Numbered from the stretch's first letter, positions 32,640-45,513 are shown. The stretch: 64,000 nt of DNA from Halichondria panicea (GCF_963675165.1 NC_087391.1:3336646-3400645), one strand, 5' to 3'. Numbers and translations are program-made. Notes: generated by a model from the sequence alone, not told the origin.

Positions 32640-34770
32640 AAGTGATCCCTATTCTGTATAGGGTCAAGAAAGAACTGGTTGTTGACTGACTATACTCCAC
32701 CCTATACTCCACCCTGGCTTCTTTGCTGTGATCCCGCTGTGATCCCAGTCATGGTGATCCCAGTCATGTCTCATGTACGTTGTTGTTTAGTTTTATTGCT
32801 CTTGAGTTGCTGTGCTAGCTACATGCACTGCCATTATCACTCCTTTACTATTATCACTCCTTTACTATCATGTCACCAGCCAAGGGTTTGCACTTTAGTG
32901 CTCTAGTTAAAAATAGACTACGTATTTGCAGTTGAAGGGATCCCGTACCAGGAATAATGGAAAAGGGTCTCTAAAGTAGAAACCTAGAATTGTGACTGCT
33001 TCTTTGCTTGGTCTCTAAGACTCCACAGTGCATGTGCTAAACCCTCAGCTTCGTTGTCGGAGCAAAAGCTGAACTTGCACGTTGACCTGGTATTATTTGC
33101 AGCTGAAGTGCAAGTACAACAAGTACAAGCACTTGTACGTACAATGGAGTAGAAAGCTACTTTTTTGTTGTCTTCTTTGCTGGTCTTCTGTTCTCAAATG
33201 TGCCTCCAGTCAGTCTGGTTTAGTTTTATTGCTCCCGAGTTTTGCTCCCGAGTTGCAGTCATTTATAAGCATGTCACTAGCTGAGGGTTTGCACTTAGTG
33301 CATGTCCTGTGTCACTGTATTATAACGATGTGCATAAGGTAGAGGCTGGTGACGGGTTCCTGGAATGCAGTAGCAACAACAAAGGAAGGTGACACTGTGT
33401 ACAAGTTGTTCCTTGAAGGTAGTATGGGCTTCCTTCACGAATTCGAGGTGAAAACATGAGGATTGCATCGTGGCTTGTAACGAAGCAGTGGCCACAATCG
33501 AAGGATTGAACGTCTTTGAACGTCTTTGGAATGACATGCATAAAGCGTCACAAAGCTTATTTCTTGGAAAGCCCGTACATGTGCATGCTCTTCACTTTGT
33601 TTATCTTCCACGAATACGGAAAGGTAGTTCACTGAAGCCTGGAAGCATTCGTACATGTCACCATATTTGTATTTGGCTGTCCGGTATTCTGGTCTGATGA
33701 TGTAGACAACAGGTATGGAGGTGATGAGGATGACTATATTGGAGTCGTGTTGAAGTACCGAGATCAAGGGTAGAGTTGTCTACTGAACAGATACACAAAA
33801 TTAATATGAAAGACTTATTCAAAGTTGAATGAGAATGTAATATGTACGTGTACATGTGCATTCCTCCTCTGTACATTCCTCCTCTGTACCAAGCATGCGA
33901 CATTAAAAATGCTTTTATTGGAACAACAGTTATTGTCAATGATTTATCAATTTTTAACAATGAATGAGTTTAATTGAAGTCCTTTCAAGATGGACGCAGC
34001 ACAAAACACAGTGTTCATGTTGACGAATCATGTTGGCAAGTTAATTTCCGAAACAAATTCCACGGATAACTCTAGTGAAGGCTCGCAAGTAGGTCTTCGG
34101 GCTAACCCTTCCAAGCAATTCTAGCCCGGTACTGCCTGTACAAAATCTGAGGAACAGTCGAAGGTCTTCACGAGAAAGGCAAATAACCAAGTATACGTTC
34201 TTCACTCGCTGTTTTTCCCTCCTCGTTTTCCAGCATATTCAGAGGAAACACTGAGCGCCCTGCCCTGTAGATGGACAAAATTCCAGCAACACTGACTTGC
34301 TGCCAAAAAGGGACATGAATTGTTGGAATCCATTATGGATAGCAACAGATAGCAACAGCTGGCTTCAAAATTAGCAATTTGAATCAGCATTTATTTGCTT
34401 GAGCTTTGCACTGAATGCATGGATACTCTTTCAGTTGTTCGCTGTCAGCTTCATGAGCTATCCACGAACGATTCAGTTAGGATGGGATCGGCATACATTC
34501 TGGGATCGGCATACATTCCAAGAATGAATGCTATTTGCAATGGTAAAACTCCAGAAGCGAGGTAGGGATTATCGTCCCAATGGTTGAAAATGTTTTAAGA
34601 TCGATTTGAGGAGGTGAAAGCAAGATTCGTTGCCATCAAACATGTTGCGATACATTGCATCGCAACATTGCTTCAAAAAAGCTTGAGAACATAATATATC
34701 TATGCCATTTCTCTTAGCAATGTGCATGTGCGAGTGCACTGACTCGAATATATTGGTGCGGACAACCTGG
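32640..34770. other. No gene recognised
   Basis: It contains many short in-place duplications (e.g. at 32692, 32745, 32845, 33505, 33865, 34490) and unlinked short frames on both strands. Upstream exons of tnp2 copy D might be expected here, but I found no zinc-finger first exon. Confidence 0.4.
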
Positions 34771-35035
34771 TGAGTACTTGTTGTTAAGTCACCATGGCCT
34801 GAAAAGAAATAACTGTATAATAAGTTTCTATCTGAACAGTCAATCAGCGAAGGACGATTACTTCAGAGGTAAGTTTTTTGTGTGTATGATTATAGCGATG
34901 ATATTTTTAGCTTGCTGGTACATGGCTGATATACTAGGCTTACTTGGTCTGGTTCCAGTGTGCCTACTCAGGCCAGCAATTATTGCAGCCATGCCCACGA
35001 TTTTTAATGTTTTGTGTGTAGTATTTTGTGTGTAC

Positions 35036-35823
35036 TAAACCTTTCAGCTCTAAATTATTAGTGTAGAGTAAAGCATGGAAATTCAAGCTACATGAAAATC
35101 CGGACGATTTATACTAACTACCTTGGTATCAGCTTCACAGCTTTCTTCACAATGAGGTAATGAGCATGCTAAAATAAACGTGCGATAATTGCATTTTCGG
35201 AATCAATTAGAGTTTGCCATCAGCTTTTTCATGTACCTTTAGCTGAGCAGAAACAGCTGCACTGCTGCACAAAACTTGCTGAGAAGTTTTCGCACAAAAA
35301 GTGCTAGGTCAGCAGCAAGGTGCGGCTAGCCCTCGATAATTGACTTGTAGCTGACCTAGCAGTTTTGTGTTTCTGCTCAGCTAAAGATGTAAAGTGGACA
35401 TGACATGGACATGACAGAAAAATTTAGCTAATTCAACTCGAAATTGCTCTCCGAAAAAATACAATTATCGCACGTTTATTTTGCATGCTCATTACCTCAT
35501 TATGAAGAAAAGAAAAAGAAAGCTGTGAAGCAGGTATGTTTCTCTTTAGTTTCTGCATAGCTCTTGTTTCATGTAGCTTGAATTTCCATCCTTTACTCTA
35601 GTAGGTAGTTTAAATAGGTAGTTTAAAGCAATCGGGAGGGAGGAGGGAGCTGTTCATTCAGCCAAAGGTGAGATTTTGCAAAAAACCTAGTTTTCTAGCT
35701 GTTAATTTTGTAAAAGCTAATAACTTACTAGTACCATGCTTCCTCCCGATTCCGATTGAATAGTCTGCACAAACCTTTGAACTACCTACTACACTAAAAA
35801 TTTAGAGCTGAAAGGAAGGTTTA
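35036..35823. mobile_element. Fold-back (long inverted repeat) transposon
   Basis: The outer ends TAAACCTTTCAGCTCTAAAT and their complement (35796-35823) form ~30-bp terminal inverted repeats. Almost the whole left half (35040-35300) is complementary to the right half (35350-35600), including 'aatgagcatgc..aaaataaacg', 'tagctgagcagaaac' and 'gctaggtcagc'. A second nested inverted pair (gcaatcgggaggga / tcccgattccgattg) lies at 35623-35765. No coding sequence is present; transcription would give a long hairpin RNA. Confidence 0.75.
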
Positions 35824-36053
35824 GACCTCCGGAATTAGAGATAAGTAAATAAGTAGCTAAACCAATTTTTTACACATAATTGCTGGTCCCAGTCCTTAAC
35901 CTACCTTGGAGTATGCACGCTCAGCATCGGTGCATGTAAGGGGTCATTGCTTAGTTTATTATCAGCTGTGAAGAATGCTGGAATTTTGTCTTCAATCGGA
36001 GATCGGAAAGTTTGGGCTGGTGAGATGGTGAGAGGCAGGCCAGGAATGTAACT

Positions 36054-36235
36054 GTGCACACGTGCGTGTGCATGTGCATCTGTATGTGTACACACGCGCT
36101 TGTGTGTGTTGTGCGTGCACATACATTCATGTGTATTGGTGCGCACGTGTGTGCGTGCACATACATTCATGTGTATTGGTGCGCACGTGTGCACATACAT
36201 TCATGTGTATTGGTGCGCACATGTGTGTGTGCGCT
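36054..36235. repeat. GT-rich minisatellite, unit ~34-40 bp
   Basis: Three copies of GTGCACATACATTCATGTGT followed by ATTGGTGCGCAC (starting near 36115, 36155 and 36189) sit within a (GT)n-rich tract. It directly abuts the AP-3 delta exon at 36228. Open frames across it are products of the repeat. Confidence 0.85.
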
Positions 36236-36342
36236 GTCCAAGCTGCGACTGTTCATTGAGGAAAGTGATCAGAACCTCAAGTATCTGGGCCTCCTGGCCA
36301 TGGCCAAGATACTCAAGGCACAGCCAAAGATAGTCCAAGTCG
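36228..36342 (+). CDS. AP3D1: Exon of AP-3 complex subunit delta
   Basis: The plus strand encodes LSKLRLFIEESDQNLKYLGL, then LAMAKILKAQPKIVQ, which closely matches the adaptin N-terminal repeat region of AP-3 delta as I know it (a run with SDQNLKYLGLLAM-KILK). AP-3 delta is a large subunit of the coat that sorts cargo to lysosome-related organelles. Codon use here is GC-richer than in the surroundings, as expected of a host exon. The exon boundaries are inferred: the 3' edge may be a gt at 36339-36340 (CAAgtcggc). No other exon was identified in the window, so it is either an isolated exon with very long introns or a displaced fragment. Confidence 0.75.
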
Positions 36343-36429
36343 GCATGTGTAAAATAGTAGTACTTTATACCATGCTGTACTTTATACCATGCTACCAATT
36401 TACATTATCAGTGCTGCTTAAAAATTAAT

Positions 36430-37102
36430 TGTTACGCCTAGGCTTCACAATGTACAGACGATTTCTGGTTGGCACAAGTTAAAAGTTACTCCACACACTG
36501 TGTGTTTCTCCCTACCCTGCTAACCTACTAATGCAAATGCAATGGCGATCCTACACAATGCATATCACACACAAGCCAAGCTGGGAAACGTAACACATTA
36601 TGTTGATATCAAGTAAAACAGTGTAAAACAGTATACTCATAAACCACTCCACTCATAAACCCAACAATCATAATTGCCTTTGCTTTCCTCTAAAAATTGC
36701 TTTCCTCTAAAAAGTTGACTCTGAAGAAATGGACAGAGCAACCACACTAATTATGCCTGTGTTCTTCCGATTTGTAGATACCTTGACTCCGACAGTCTTA
36801 CAAGAGCAACCACACTAATTATGCGTAAGACATTATTCTTCGATACCTTGACTCTGAAGAAATGGACAGTCGCACTCCAGCTTTGTAAAGATACTTTATT
36901 AAGATCTCATGAGGCAGTAACAACAGTATACACCACAAACAATCTTGGAAGACAGAGTAATGAACTTATAACTTGTGATAGTCTTATTTTTATTAGTCTT
37001 TGTCTTGTAGCTTGTGTTTCATTATTTACATCCATTCTTGATCTTCAGTGTTCTTGCACTTTGAACTGCATGATTAAATTAAAAAGTTCATTATAGCAGT
37101 AT
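36430..37102. other. No gene recognised; local duplications
   Basis: 'gagcaaccacactaattatgc' recurs at 36730 and 36803, and 'gataccttgactc(c/t)ga' at 36777 and 36841. Possibly remnants of AP-3 delta introns. Confidence 0.4.
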
Positions 37103-38004
37103 TTAACCCTTTCCCGGCTTTAATTAAAACAAAATAATACAGAATTAATACATGTTTTTCTTTAAAAATCCATATCTTATGAACCATACATTAAAATCAC
37201 TCGTAACTATTTCCTACAGGTAGCCCAGACCCCAGGGGTACCATGACATCATCATCGTTACCTAGCAACTGACCACCCCCAACTAATTAGCGATTGTTTA
37301 CAAACATTCACAATTATGTACACAAACAATATTATACGAAGGCACAAAGTGCTATAGACACTAAGTAAGTGTTCTCAATGTTCTCACGGTGACATAGTTC
37401 GATCAGGATCTGCCGAAACTTCTCTGCGAGGTCGTATCAGCAGACGCCCTTTTCCCGGGAAACGTTCTTCACCCACACACGTTTACAAGTTCAATGGTGG
37501 CTCATGATATCCACTGCTGTACTAACTAGCCTAAGCAAACATATACTGAAGCTATCCTGAAGCTATCAGTATACAGTATGTTTTACAAATGCTACTCTAG
37601 ACTTACCAGATCCAGAAACTTGGTCCAGCTCCTTCAGGCTCCTCAGGCTCTTTATTTTTTAGCTTGAGGTAGCTTCCTACCTAGCTATGATCCCAGTCAC
37701 TGTCCTCTCACTCTACAAGGCCATGAGGATTGATATTCTCACTGTCTAGCAGCTCTAGAACCCCACTGAGGTTGTACTACGAAGATCTTGAAGTCATCAT
37801 CAAACGGTCACTTTTCTTTCGACCGTACTGCACAAAGTGTACCTCGAAGCAAGATGTTGAAAATACCACGTGAAAGAGCAGCTCAATGCGCATGTGCTGG
37901 TACCTACAGCGTGCGCATAGCTCCAACACAGCCAGCACAGCAAATTTTTGAAAAATCTCGGTCAGCTGGACGACATATGTCGTCCAAAGCCGGGAAAGGG
38001 TTAA
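37103..38004. mobile_element. piggyBac-type MITE (family P2), copy 1
   Basis: TTAA duplications at 37103-37106 and 38001-38004 bracket perfect 15-bp inverted ends CCCTTTCCCGGCTTT. The ~890-bp interior is shared with 58168-59468. A 91-codon frame at the right end (37788-38063) crosses the element boundary and is unlikely to be real. Confidence 0.9.
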
Positions 38005-38690
38005 TAACTAAATATAGATCTAGCAAAATTCAAGACGACAAACCGTTAGATGCTACAACTTAACGGTGAAGTTCGCTACGGGAGAAGAACGGCCAGGAGG
38101 TGCCCGTTAAAGTGGTCCCATTACGAGGTTCCGTATTATACGTTAACGGACCCGTTTAATTACCTGAATGTGCGTGCACGTTGCCCGTTTATGACTAGCG
38201 CTTTTGCTGTGAGAGCTGTGCCGTTCAATCGAGGTTCTTGATGCTCTAACTCTTCATCTTCAATTCATCGCTATTCATTTCCTGTGTACAAAGGGTAATA
38301 TTATACAAAGGGTAATATTAATAAATTCTCTCATACCCACCCAAGAATTACTTATACGATGCCTCATTACCACTCAGAGCATGAGCATGTTCATCAGCTT
38401 CCTGCATGGATGTATTCAGTCAAAATAATTACATTATTCAGTGTGAAGTACACTTACATTTGGGTCACACTGGGTCAACAGGATCTGGAGAATCAGAGTC
38501 ATCATCGTCCATGTCCATAGAGAAACTATAGCTAGCTATGTATGAACAACAACTGTGTATCAGCTAAAAGCTACTGCTTACTTTCTTCAGCGAAGAACAC
38601 AGCAGCATCTAAAACTCATCAACGTTTAGTATCCTGATCAAAATATTGCTAAGAGTATTGCAGAGGTTCTTGATTGCACTTACGGCTTGT
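38005..38690. other. No gene recognised
   Basis: Short frames only; a duplicated 'tgtacaaagggtaatatta' pair lies at 38284-38322. Confidence 0.4.
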
Positions 38691-39690
38691 TATAATTGGA
38701 AATAGGGTGGGGCCTGGCATGGATAATTGGTCTTGCAGGGTGCAGCTACAAAGGTCATAAAAGGCGCCAAACTTTTTCACACAAAATGTCTGGAGGTCGA
38801 GGATCAGGAGCTGGTGGTGCTGCAGTAGACGTAGATGCATATGCAGTGGTGTTATGCAGTGGTGTTACACCAAGAAGACGTCAGAGAACAACCAAGGGAG
38901 ATATCAAGCCAATGCTGCACGTTCAGAATCACAACATTACATTACATGCCACGCCAGGGTTTTTTTGACGTCTTCTTCTTCATCTCGACAGTGACATTGA
39001 CAATGAAGATGGTTTTGATAACTGATTCGACTGAGTTAGGCCTCTTATCTGCTTATGGTCCAAATGAAAGAAGACGACCAATTGGACACCCACACCTCCT
39101 GCTAGTGGTTTTCCCCTGCCAGTGGTTTTCCCCTGTTAGTGAAACTACTGGACGCCAAATAGGCAGACCCGGCCACAGACTGATATAATATCACTCCTAC
39201 AACAACAACAAGGAATGCTAGAATGCTAAAGACAGTTCTAGCACAGCAAAAACACATGGAGGAACAAGTCTACCTTTCATCTGGAAGCGATGGTCACAAG
39301 CAGAAAGCCAGGGTCACCAGACAGCAGTTTATGTACATCTGTACATCATCTACAGCCGCTTACGATGCCTTCAAGATGATTTTTTACCACACGAGAGGTG
39401 TGCTATAATTATTAACCATACTTTCGTTTTTTACCTTGTCAGAACATAATCAGCTGGTAAAGAGTCAGCTGGTTAAAAACTTCTGTAAGGATCAAGTTAA
39501 ACGTAAGTATTTATTTAATCACATGCTTGAAAATTTCCCTGGTTGTATATATACTGTACAGATGCAGTTCAGCGGCAGATCAGGCCACAGTGGTCTCTCG
39601 ATCAAAAAGAAAACAGCGCAGAACTTATTGAGGCCAAAGCTAAACAAAGTCGGTGGCTCGGTGTGCATGCGCAAGCGAGGTATACGGTAG
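38691..39690 (+). pseudogene. Broken reading frames with a Gln-rich coiled-coil segment
   Basis: Successive plus-strand frames read MSGGRGSGAGGAAVDVDAYA (38786), PRRRQRTTKGDIKPMLH, DIDNEDGFDN, then LLQQQQGMLE and LKTVLAQQKHMEEQV (39190-39260), then CKDQVKRKYLFNHMLENFPG and a basic end. They could be parts of one decayed gene with an acidic patch and a coiled coil, as in DNA-binding transposon accessory proteins. The frames change four or five times, twice at tandem duplications (38847-38870 and 39100-39132). Family unknown. Confidence 0.3.
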
Positions 39691-40220
39691 TGTGTTTGTG
39701 TGTCTGTCTGTGTGTGTAGAGTGCTGCTCAAGGATAAATGAAGTGGTTTTCTAGCCATGTTTTCTTGGATTGTTTTCTTGGATTTGCAAAATAATGCTTC
39801 GTTCTCTAGCTTACTTGGAATGCTCAGTGCGAAGCGAAACTTGTCCATGTAGTGTTACTACTACTTAGCAGTTAGCTCTGCACTAGAACGCTAGCTATTG
39901 GTAGCTGCAAGAGTGATAAAAGAGCTGCTACTCTTAGCAACGATCACGGTCGATCATTTCCCGTACAACGCAAGCTAAGCATGTGGTATAGCTTCACCGA
40001 GGCATCAGCACCCGCGGTGATTTCATTTAAATTTAGTATCATTACACACACACCCTTCACACCCCCTTAGAAATATCAAAACCGGAAATTAATTGTTAAG
40101 CCGGCTGAACTCAAGCAAGGTTACTCATCACAGAGGAATCAGATGACAGTGATGATCCAGCTGTGATCATTGAACAGCTTAGCCTCCTTCATAAGGCCTC
40201 AAAAAGGAGGCCTGCTACTG
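39691..40220. other. No gene recognised
   Basis: Includes a tg(t)-rich tract at 39695-39717 and a short spacer before MITE M2 copy 2. Confidence 0.4.
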
Positions 40221-40674
40221 ACTGTTTGCGCATGCGCAAAATTATTGGATAATTTCCCCGTAATGTTTCCCATTAAACTGACATTTTACCCGAAAAATAT
40301 CATATACACACAATATACACACAAAGAACACTACATACACAGAGCTATTAGCTAGCTAGCTAGAGACAGAGCTGTACGTTTGGTTGCAGCATGCTATTTC
40401 TTCCAAGGTTAAAGGTTAGTGTGTCAGATGGGCGTGGCCTGTCCATATAGGCTATTGTCAGCCTTCTCTCCGTTCAGACGATTGCCATCCATCCACACTG
40501 TTGCAGGCTGTGAGTCCTTTGTTAACATAGCAGGCTAAGGGTAGCTATCTTCACAATCGCACTTCTCCACTTCCGTTCGTTGTGACGTTATGGCGTTATG
40601 GTTTTACTGAGCATTATACAATGATATCCGGAGTCTCCAGTTTCTGGGGATTATGTGGCGCATGCGCAAACAGT
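40221..40674. mobile_element. MITE (family M2), copy 2
   Basis: 454 bp with perfect 17-bp inverted ends ACTGTTTGCGCATGCGC at 40221-40237 and 40658-40674. Its interior matches 11725-12030 in reverse orientation (shared blocks 'ggcgtggcctgtccatatagg', 'actgttgcaggctgtgagtc', 'aatccataatttcccc'-like). The inner part of each end is itself palindromic (TTTGCGCATGCGCAAA). Confidence 0.85.
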
Positions 40675-42289
40675 CCGAGGAAGAGCGGCCTGGGATCGAG
40701 GCGAACAGTTAAAATCCCACTTTTTACCATGTAGTTTTGAACACTCTCATGATAGACCTCGATAAGAGGTACGAGGCCAAAGTAATGAAGGATGGTGGAG
40801 CAGTCATGGCGGGACAACCATCCGCAAGTGCTAATGCTCCAAAATGGGCTCACAGAAATGAGACCTGTATATCCAGATGCGAATGTTTAACAGAGGTGGT
40901 TTAATTTGACAAAACTCATTTCAGAAACTCTTATGTATCATTATCACTAACTGTATTGTTCATGCTGTTATGCAATTATTCCTGCCAAAGTCAATAATTA
41001 CCTAGTTTTCAAGCAGTTCATAAGCTTGTTAATACCATGTTTTCAAGGTTTTGAGTACTAGTTTTCAAGCATTTCACGGTTTGAGTACTGCCTGTGGTTC
41101 ACACAACAGTAGTAATCAAGTTTGGAAGTGTCCAATTAACAAGAATGGAAACCTGTTAGGGGAGTTTTCAAGCTGAAAACTGAAAACTATATGCTTAGTT
41201 GCTGTGTAGTTGCTGTGAGTGCCTTATGAAGTTTACCTTCCCTTTACGATATGCAAATAAAGACAAAATATAATGTGTAGATCGTGAAGATATAGAACAT
41301 AATAATGTTTAGTTTTTAACATGCACATACTACATGCAGTCTTTAAATGTGTCACTGATCTTTACATGACTGTAACTTAGTCAACCGCTCAACAGTGCTG
41401 AAATCCAACCAGTTTTCCTTGGATCTCGGATTTTCGATCCCTCCATCCATCCCTCCATCCATCGAGTTCAATTCGAGTGCAATTACTGGCTGTAGTTTTC
41501 ATAATGAATGGCAACAAGATCTCCAAAGATAGAACTCTTCGTTTCCCTGTGTAGACCTGGAGGGAGCATGTAGGAATGTAAACGTGTACAAATTTACAAA
41601 GCAGTGTACAAATTTGCACAATAAATATATAAATATTGCATGGTTGACTGCATATGTGCCGGAAGCCACGCCTTAGCGAACAATTTCGTGTATAGGACCA
41701 TGAAAACATATAGGACCATGAAAACATATTGCGGTTAATTTACTTATTCTCTTTATACGTAATAATTTCTTATTGCAGATGCACTTACGACTGTTTCATC
41801 ATCAGTTGATACTTTCAATTATTTTGTAACTGAGTAACTGAACAATAATTTATGGACAATTTATTATACAATTTATTATACAATTTATTATACAATTCGT
41901 ATGTTGTTTGTACAATTAATGCTCTTATTGACAACATCACTGAGTTTCCTTTGCCTGATATTCCTTGAAAACATTTCAAATCTCCAACAGGATTCATGAA
42001 GAAGTATATACTCAAAGGAAACTTAAAGGAAACTTGAAAAATAATGCACATCAGAAACATAGGAAAGAGCACGTTTTTAAAGCTCCTATGCAGAAACTTA
42101 AAGCTACAGTATAGGATTCAGGCACAAAATTTACCCTAAATTCCATGTTTATAGCAATTCATTTATTTTGACAGAATAATCCACTTTGATATCAACACAT
42201 GAATCACAATGACAAATCGTTATTCACAATGACACAATGCCAGCAGCATGTTTTGTTCAATTGTCTATAGACCAAACCCCCAGAAATCA
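40675..42289. other. No gene recognised
   Basis: An AT-rich stretch with a 12-bp tandem run (tacaatttatta, about three copies) at 41865-41900 and 'tccatccatccc' at 41445-41465. The 112-codon minus frame at 41389-41727 has no supporting motif. Confidence 0.4.
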
Positions 42290-43500
42290 TCAAGCAAAAA
42301 GGGGTGGTTCGGTCTAGTTGAATTTTCTCCAATCACTCTGGGTAGCGTCTGCTTCATCAACTGCTTTGACTTTTTCCTCTTGGCCTTATCGTCTAACTTG
42401 AGCATGGTAGAGGCTTTACAACCATCACATAAAGAGTAGCTCCCTCAACACTTTCAGTTCCACTCTCTTCACTCGACATAAACTCCTTCACCAGTACGCC
42501 TCTCTTTTTGCTCCATGGGAATTGAAATTGTATTCAAAAAGGCAGCCATTCGAGTATCACGTTTCTGGATTATGAAAATAATGAGATTAATCACAGGTAA
42601 TAAACCACTCACTCTTTTAATGCGATTTTGCCGACGTTGTTGTATGAGCTTAGTCTCATACTTTTCATACTTTCCATTATCCTTTAAGTTGATAAAAACG
42701 TCTTGCAGCATCTACATGCATGATGTCAGTGGTAAGGTATATGTAGTGTGTGCCCCAAGGATATAGTACACGCACGCACATACACACACAAATGATGTGA
42801 CCAAATCTTCTCAAATCTTCTCAACTCACCTCTTACTGTTATAGCAGCCACATGTGAATTAATTGCCCTCATTTCTGACACCAGTTTTCGCAAAATATTT
42901 TGATTCACAGGGTCAGTGAAGTGTTTTCTATCATAATAATCATGAGTAACTAACTAACAGAAGGAACTTCTTACTTTGTATCAAATCCAGAGAATTCTCT
43001 CGATTCATCATCCAACAGAGCCTTGTATACTTCTCGTAGCTCATGCATGTAAAACATCATTGTACAGCAACTATAATCACCCTAACCCATGTGGGAACCT
43101 TCCTTTTCAATTTCTCACCAGAGCTGCCTGTATCTGTACTGGTCACTGGGGTATCAAGTTCTCTCCGCTCAACGACGGCATCCAATCTACCTGAGAAGCT
43201 TGCTTTCATTATTTCTTCAAGAATCTTCTGTTACGTGGGGTCGCTTCTTATTGGATGGCAGATTTTCATTGGTTTCACTGAATAACTTCTGCGATGCACA
43301 AAGCCACCTGTATCCTTCTGAGATGGTATAGCATCAACAAGTGGGATAACATCTGATTCCTCAAGGAGAGGATCTTCGGAATCGGCAGAGTTTGAGTGCA
43401 GAGATATAGCTGCCTTGCACATAGCTAGCATGGAAAGTATTACGCATGCGCGTGGATCCTCTTTTTTCAAATTAATGCCCTGCACTGCATATGATCTGGA
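42290..43500 (-). pseudogene. Companion gene of tnp2, copy B
   Basis: Minus-strand exons match the companion at 50045-51519. Visible are a first part with an acidic/Ser stretch (SADSEDPLLEESDVIP), EKLKRKVPTWVR, then REVYKALLDDESREFSGFDT ending at the donor gtaagaag (~42976), NQNILRKLVSEM, KYETKLIQQRRQNRIKR, and a tail with VVKPLP followed in another frame by LDDKAKRKKSKQ...RP. The order, exon boundaries and the LLDDE-x-x-EFSGFD motif equal those of copy A, so this is the same gene, more decayed. It begins ~105 bp from the tnp2 start at 43590 and is transcribed away from it. Function unknown. Confidence 0.65.
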
Positions 43501-43589
43501 TCTGAGCTAGCTAGCTACAGATATAATTATATATAGACTCTATATATAATTATATAGATATCACTGACCATACACAAGCTTTTGTTACG

Positions 43590-45290
43590 ATGGCTTCACT
43601 CGAAAGAAAGAGAGTTGCATTGCACAGGTATACAGTCTGTCCTCACTGTGGAAAGGAACTAAGTCACAAGAAATTCAAGGAACACGAAAGATTGTACTAT
43701 TGCACTGATGCTAAGAAGTTGGATAATGACCACAGTAGTGATTTCAGTAGTATTGAAGAAGTCTGATGATTTATTTTATTATTTTATGACACCATGACCC
43801 ACTTCCCACGTACCGATGCACAGAAATTGTGGATTCTGATAAAGGTATAATTATACTGACTAGGACTAGAACTATAATAATTGTTATGTTTTTTCCAATA
43901 GAACATTGGATTGAGAATGATGACGACCTGGATGAAGACCTTTGTGTAAACGATACCGTCATCCCACCTCAAGAGGTTGGCGATCTCATTGTTGATGACC
44001 CTCAAGTAAATCGTCTTATGAGCTGGATTGTTGTTCTTGTTCTTGTTGCAGTGTTTCAGACAAAATTCCGTGTCACAGATAGGCTCTGTCAGAATTTACA
44101 GGTTCAAAAGACACATGGTGACATTTATACCCGATTTCGAATCTTTTGACAAAAACGTTGCTTGCAGACAGTGTTTTTCACTCTACACATGTTGGCATGT
44201 GTACTGGCGTGATTGTTTATGATTTATCCTGTTCTATCCTGTTTTTATCCTGATGTACTATTTATCATGTGTCATACCATACATTTACGCTATTGTGTAA
44301 TTCACAGGTGGTTGTTTATTCTCACATTGATCATGCATCCTTGTTTCTGGATCATTCTAGAATTATTCTGTCCATCCATTACCTTTTTAGTTGTTGGTTT
44401 TTGAGTTGCTGTCTTTGTATAGTTTGCTGGTACTATTCCCTTATTGTGAATTTACTAGATCTATATGAAATATAAAAATGTTTATTGGCAGTCAATCTCA
44501 ACAATAGTAATAGTCAAGTCTGTATGGTTGCAAGAAGAATCCAACAACACATGTGTAGATAGACAGTCTGTGAAAAAGTGCTCGTTCAAATCTTTTCCAA
44601 TGTCAGAAAAATGCGATACACCTCTATTGAAAACAATGCAGACACTCTCTTAGTATCTATCGACGCTCATATTGAATTCAAACTTTATGCAAGAGTGTGA
44701 GTCAACAAGGAATCAAAGACGATCTGAAGTACGCACGACGTTTATGATGGTAAATTGTGGAAAGAATTTACTAATTATAAAGAGAAGCCTTTTCTGTCTG
44801 AGCCGAATTGCTATGGACTACTTTTTGGTTCCAGCCATTTGAACATGTGACATACTCTGTTGGGGTTCTTTACATATCTGTTCTCAATCTTCCAGAAATC
44901 GTTTCAAGATAAAGAACACCATTCTTGTTGGGGTCATTCCCGGTCCAAAAGAGCCATCTTTGACAATCAATACACTAGATTTGTGGAAAGGGGTTTCCTT
45001 AAAAGTACATTCCACTGTGCTCATTTAGGAGTTTCATGTGACATACCAGCCGGGCGAAAAGTTTGTGGATTCTTAGGGCATTCAGTAAATCTTGGTTGTA
45101 CTCTGTACTCGTTGTCTGCAAAACTTTTCATCAACTACATCACACCGGAATTTTGATAGGGCGTCTTGGCCAAAAAGAACTAATCAAAAACACCGTGATG
45201 AGGTGATGAACTGTAACACCCGTACAAGAAGATCAGAATTGGAGTTGAAATTAAGTTGTAGGTTTGTAGGTTTACAGTTCTCTTAGATCT
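43590..45290 (+). pseudogene. tnp2-type transposase, copy B
   Basis: It starts MASLERKR and continues with a C2H2-like finger (VCPHCGKELSHKKFKEHERL), as in copy A. It then has an acidic exon (WIENDDDLDEDLCVND), the helical region NRLMSWIVVLVLVAVFQTKF, ARRFYDGKLWKEF...PFLSEPNCYGLLFG, and CAHLGVSCDIPAGRKVCGFL followed by GHSVNLGC. Order and motifs match copy A at 46.9-49.9 kb. The gene stops before the DPMHNLF region, so the catalytic half is missing. Several frame changes are present. It is the divergent partner of 42.3-43.5 kb. Confidence 0.75.
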
Positions 45291-45513
45291 CCCATACTTT
45301 GACCCAGTTCGAATGCCAATTCGAACTGGTTAAAAAATGAAATTTCCCATCCGTTATTGGTGGAGGATTGGTGTGGTATAGAACCAGTGAGATTTCCTCC
45401 ATAGGAAATGCAGATTTCAGTCACAGGATATCTCACATTTCATAACAATATGAAATAACAATATGAAATAACTGCTTGAAAAGTCATGTTTCCATATTAG
45501 GAAATGTAAAATT

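Noticed and set aside
36054-36259. Cys/His-rich frames on both strands suggesting a metal-binding protein
   Set aside because: The pattern is produced by the GT-rich minisatellite, and equivalent frames exist on both strands.
43829-44475. Overlapping plus-strand frames rich in Ile/Val/Leu suggesting a membrane protein
   Set aside because: Part matches the tnp2 acidic exon and helical region; the rest is AT-rich intronic sequence without motif.
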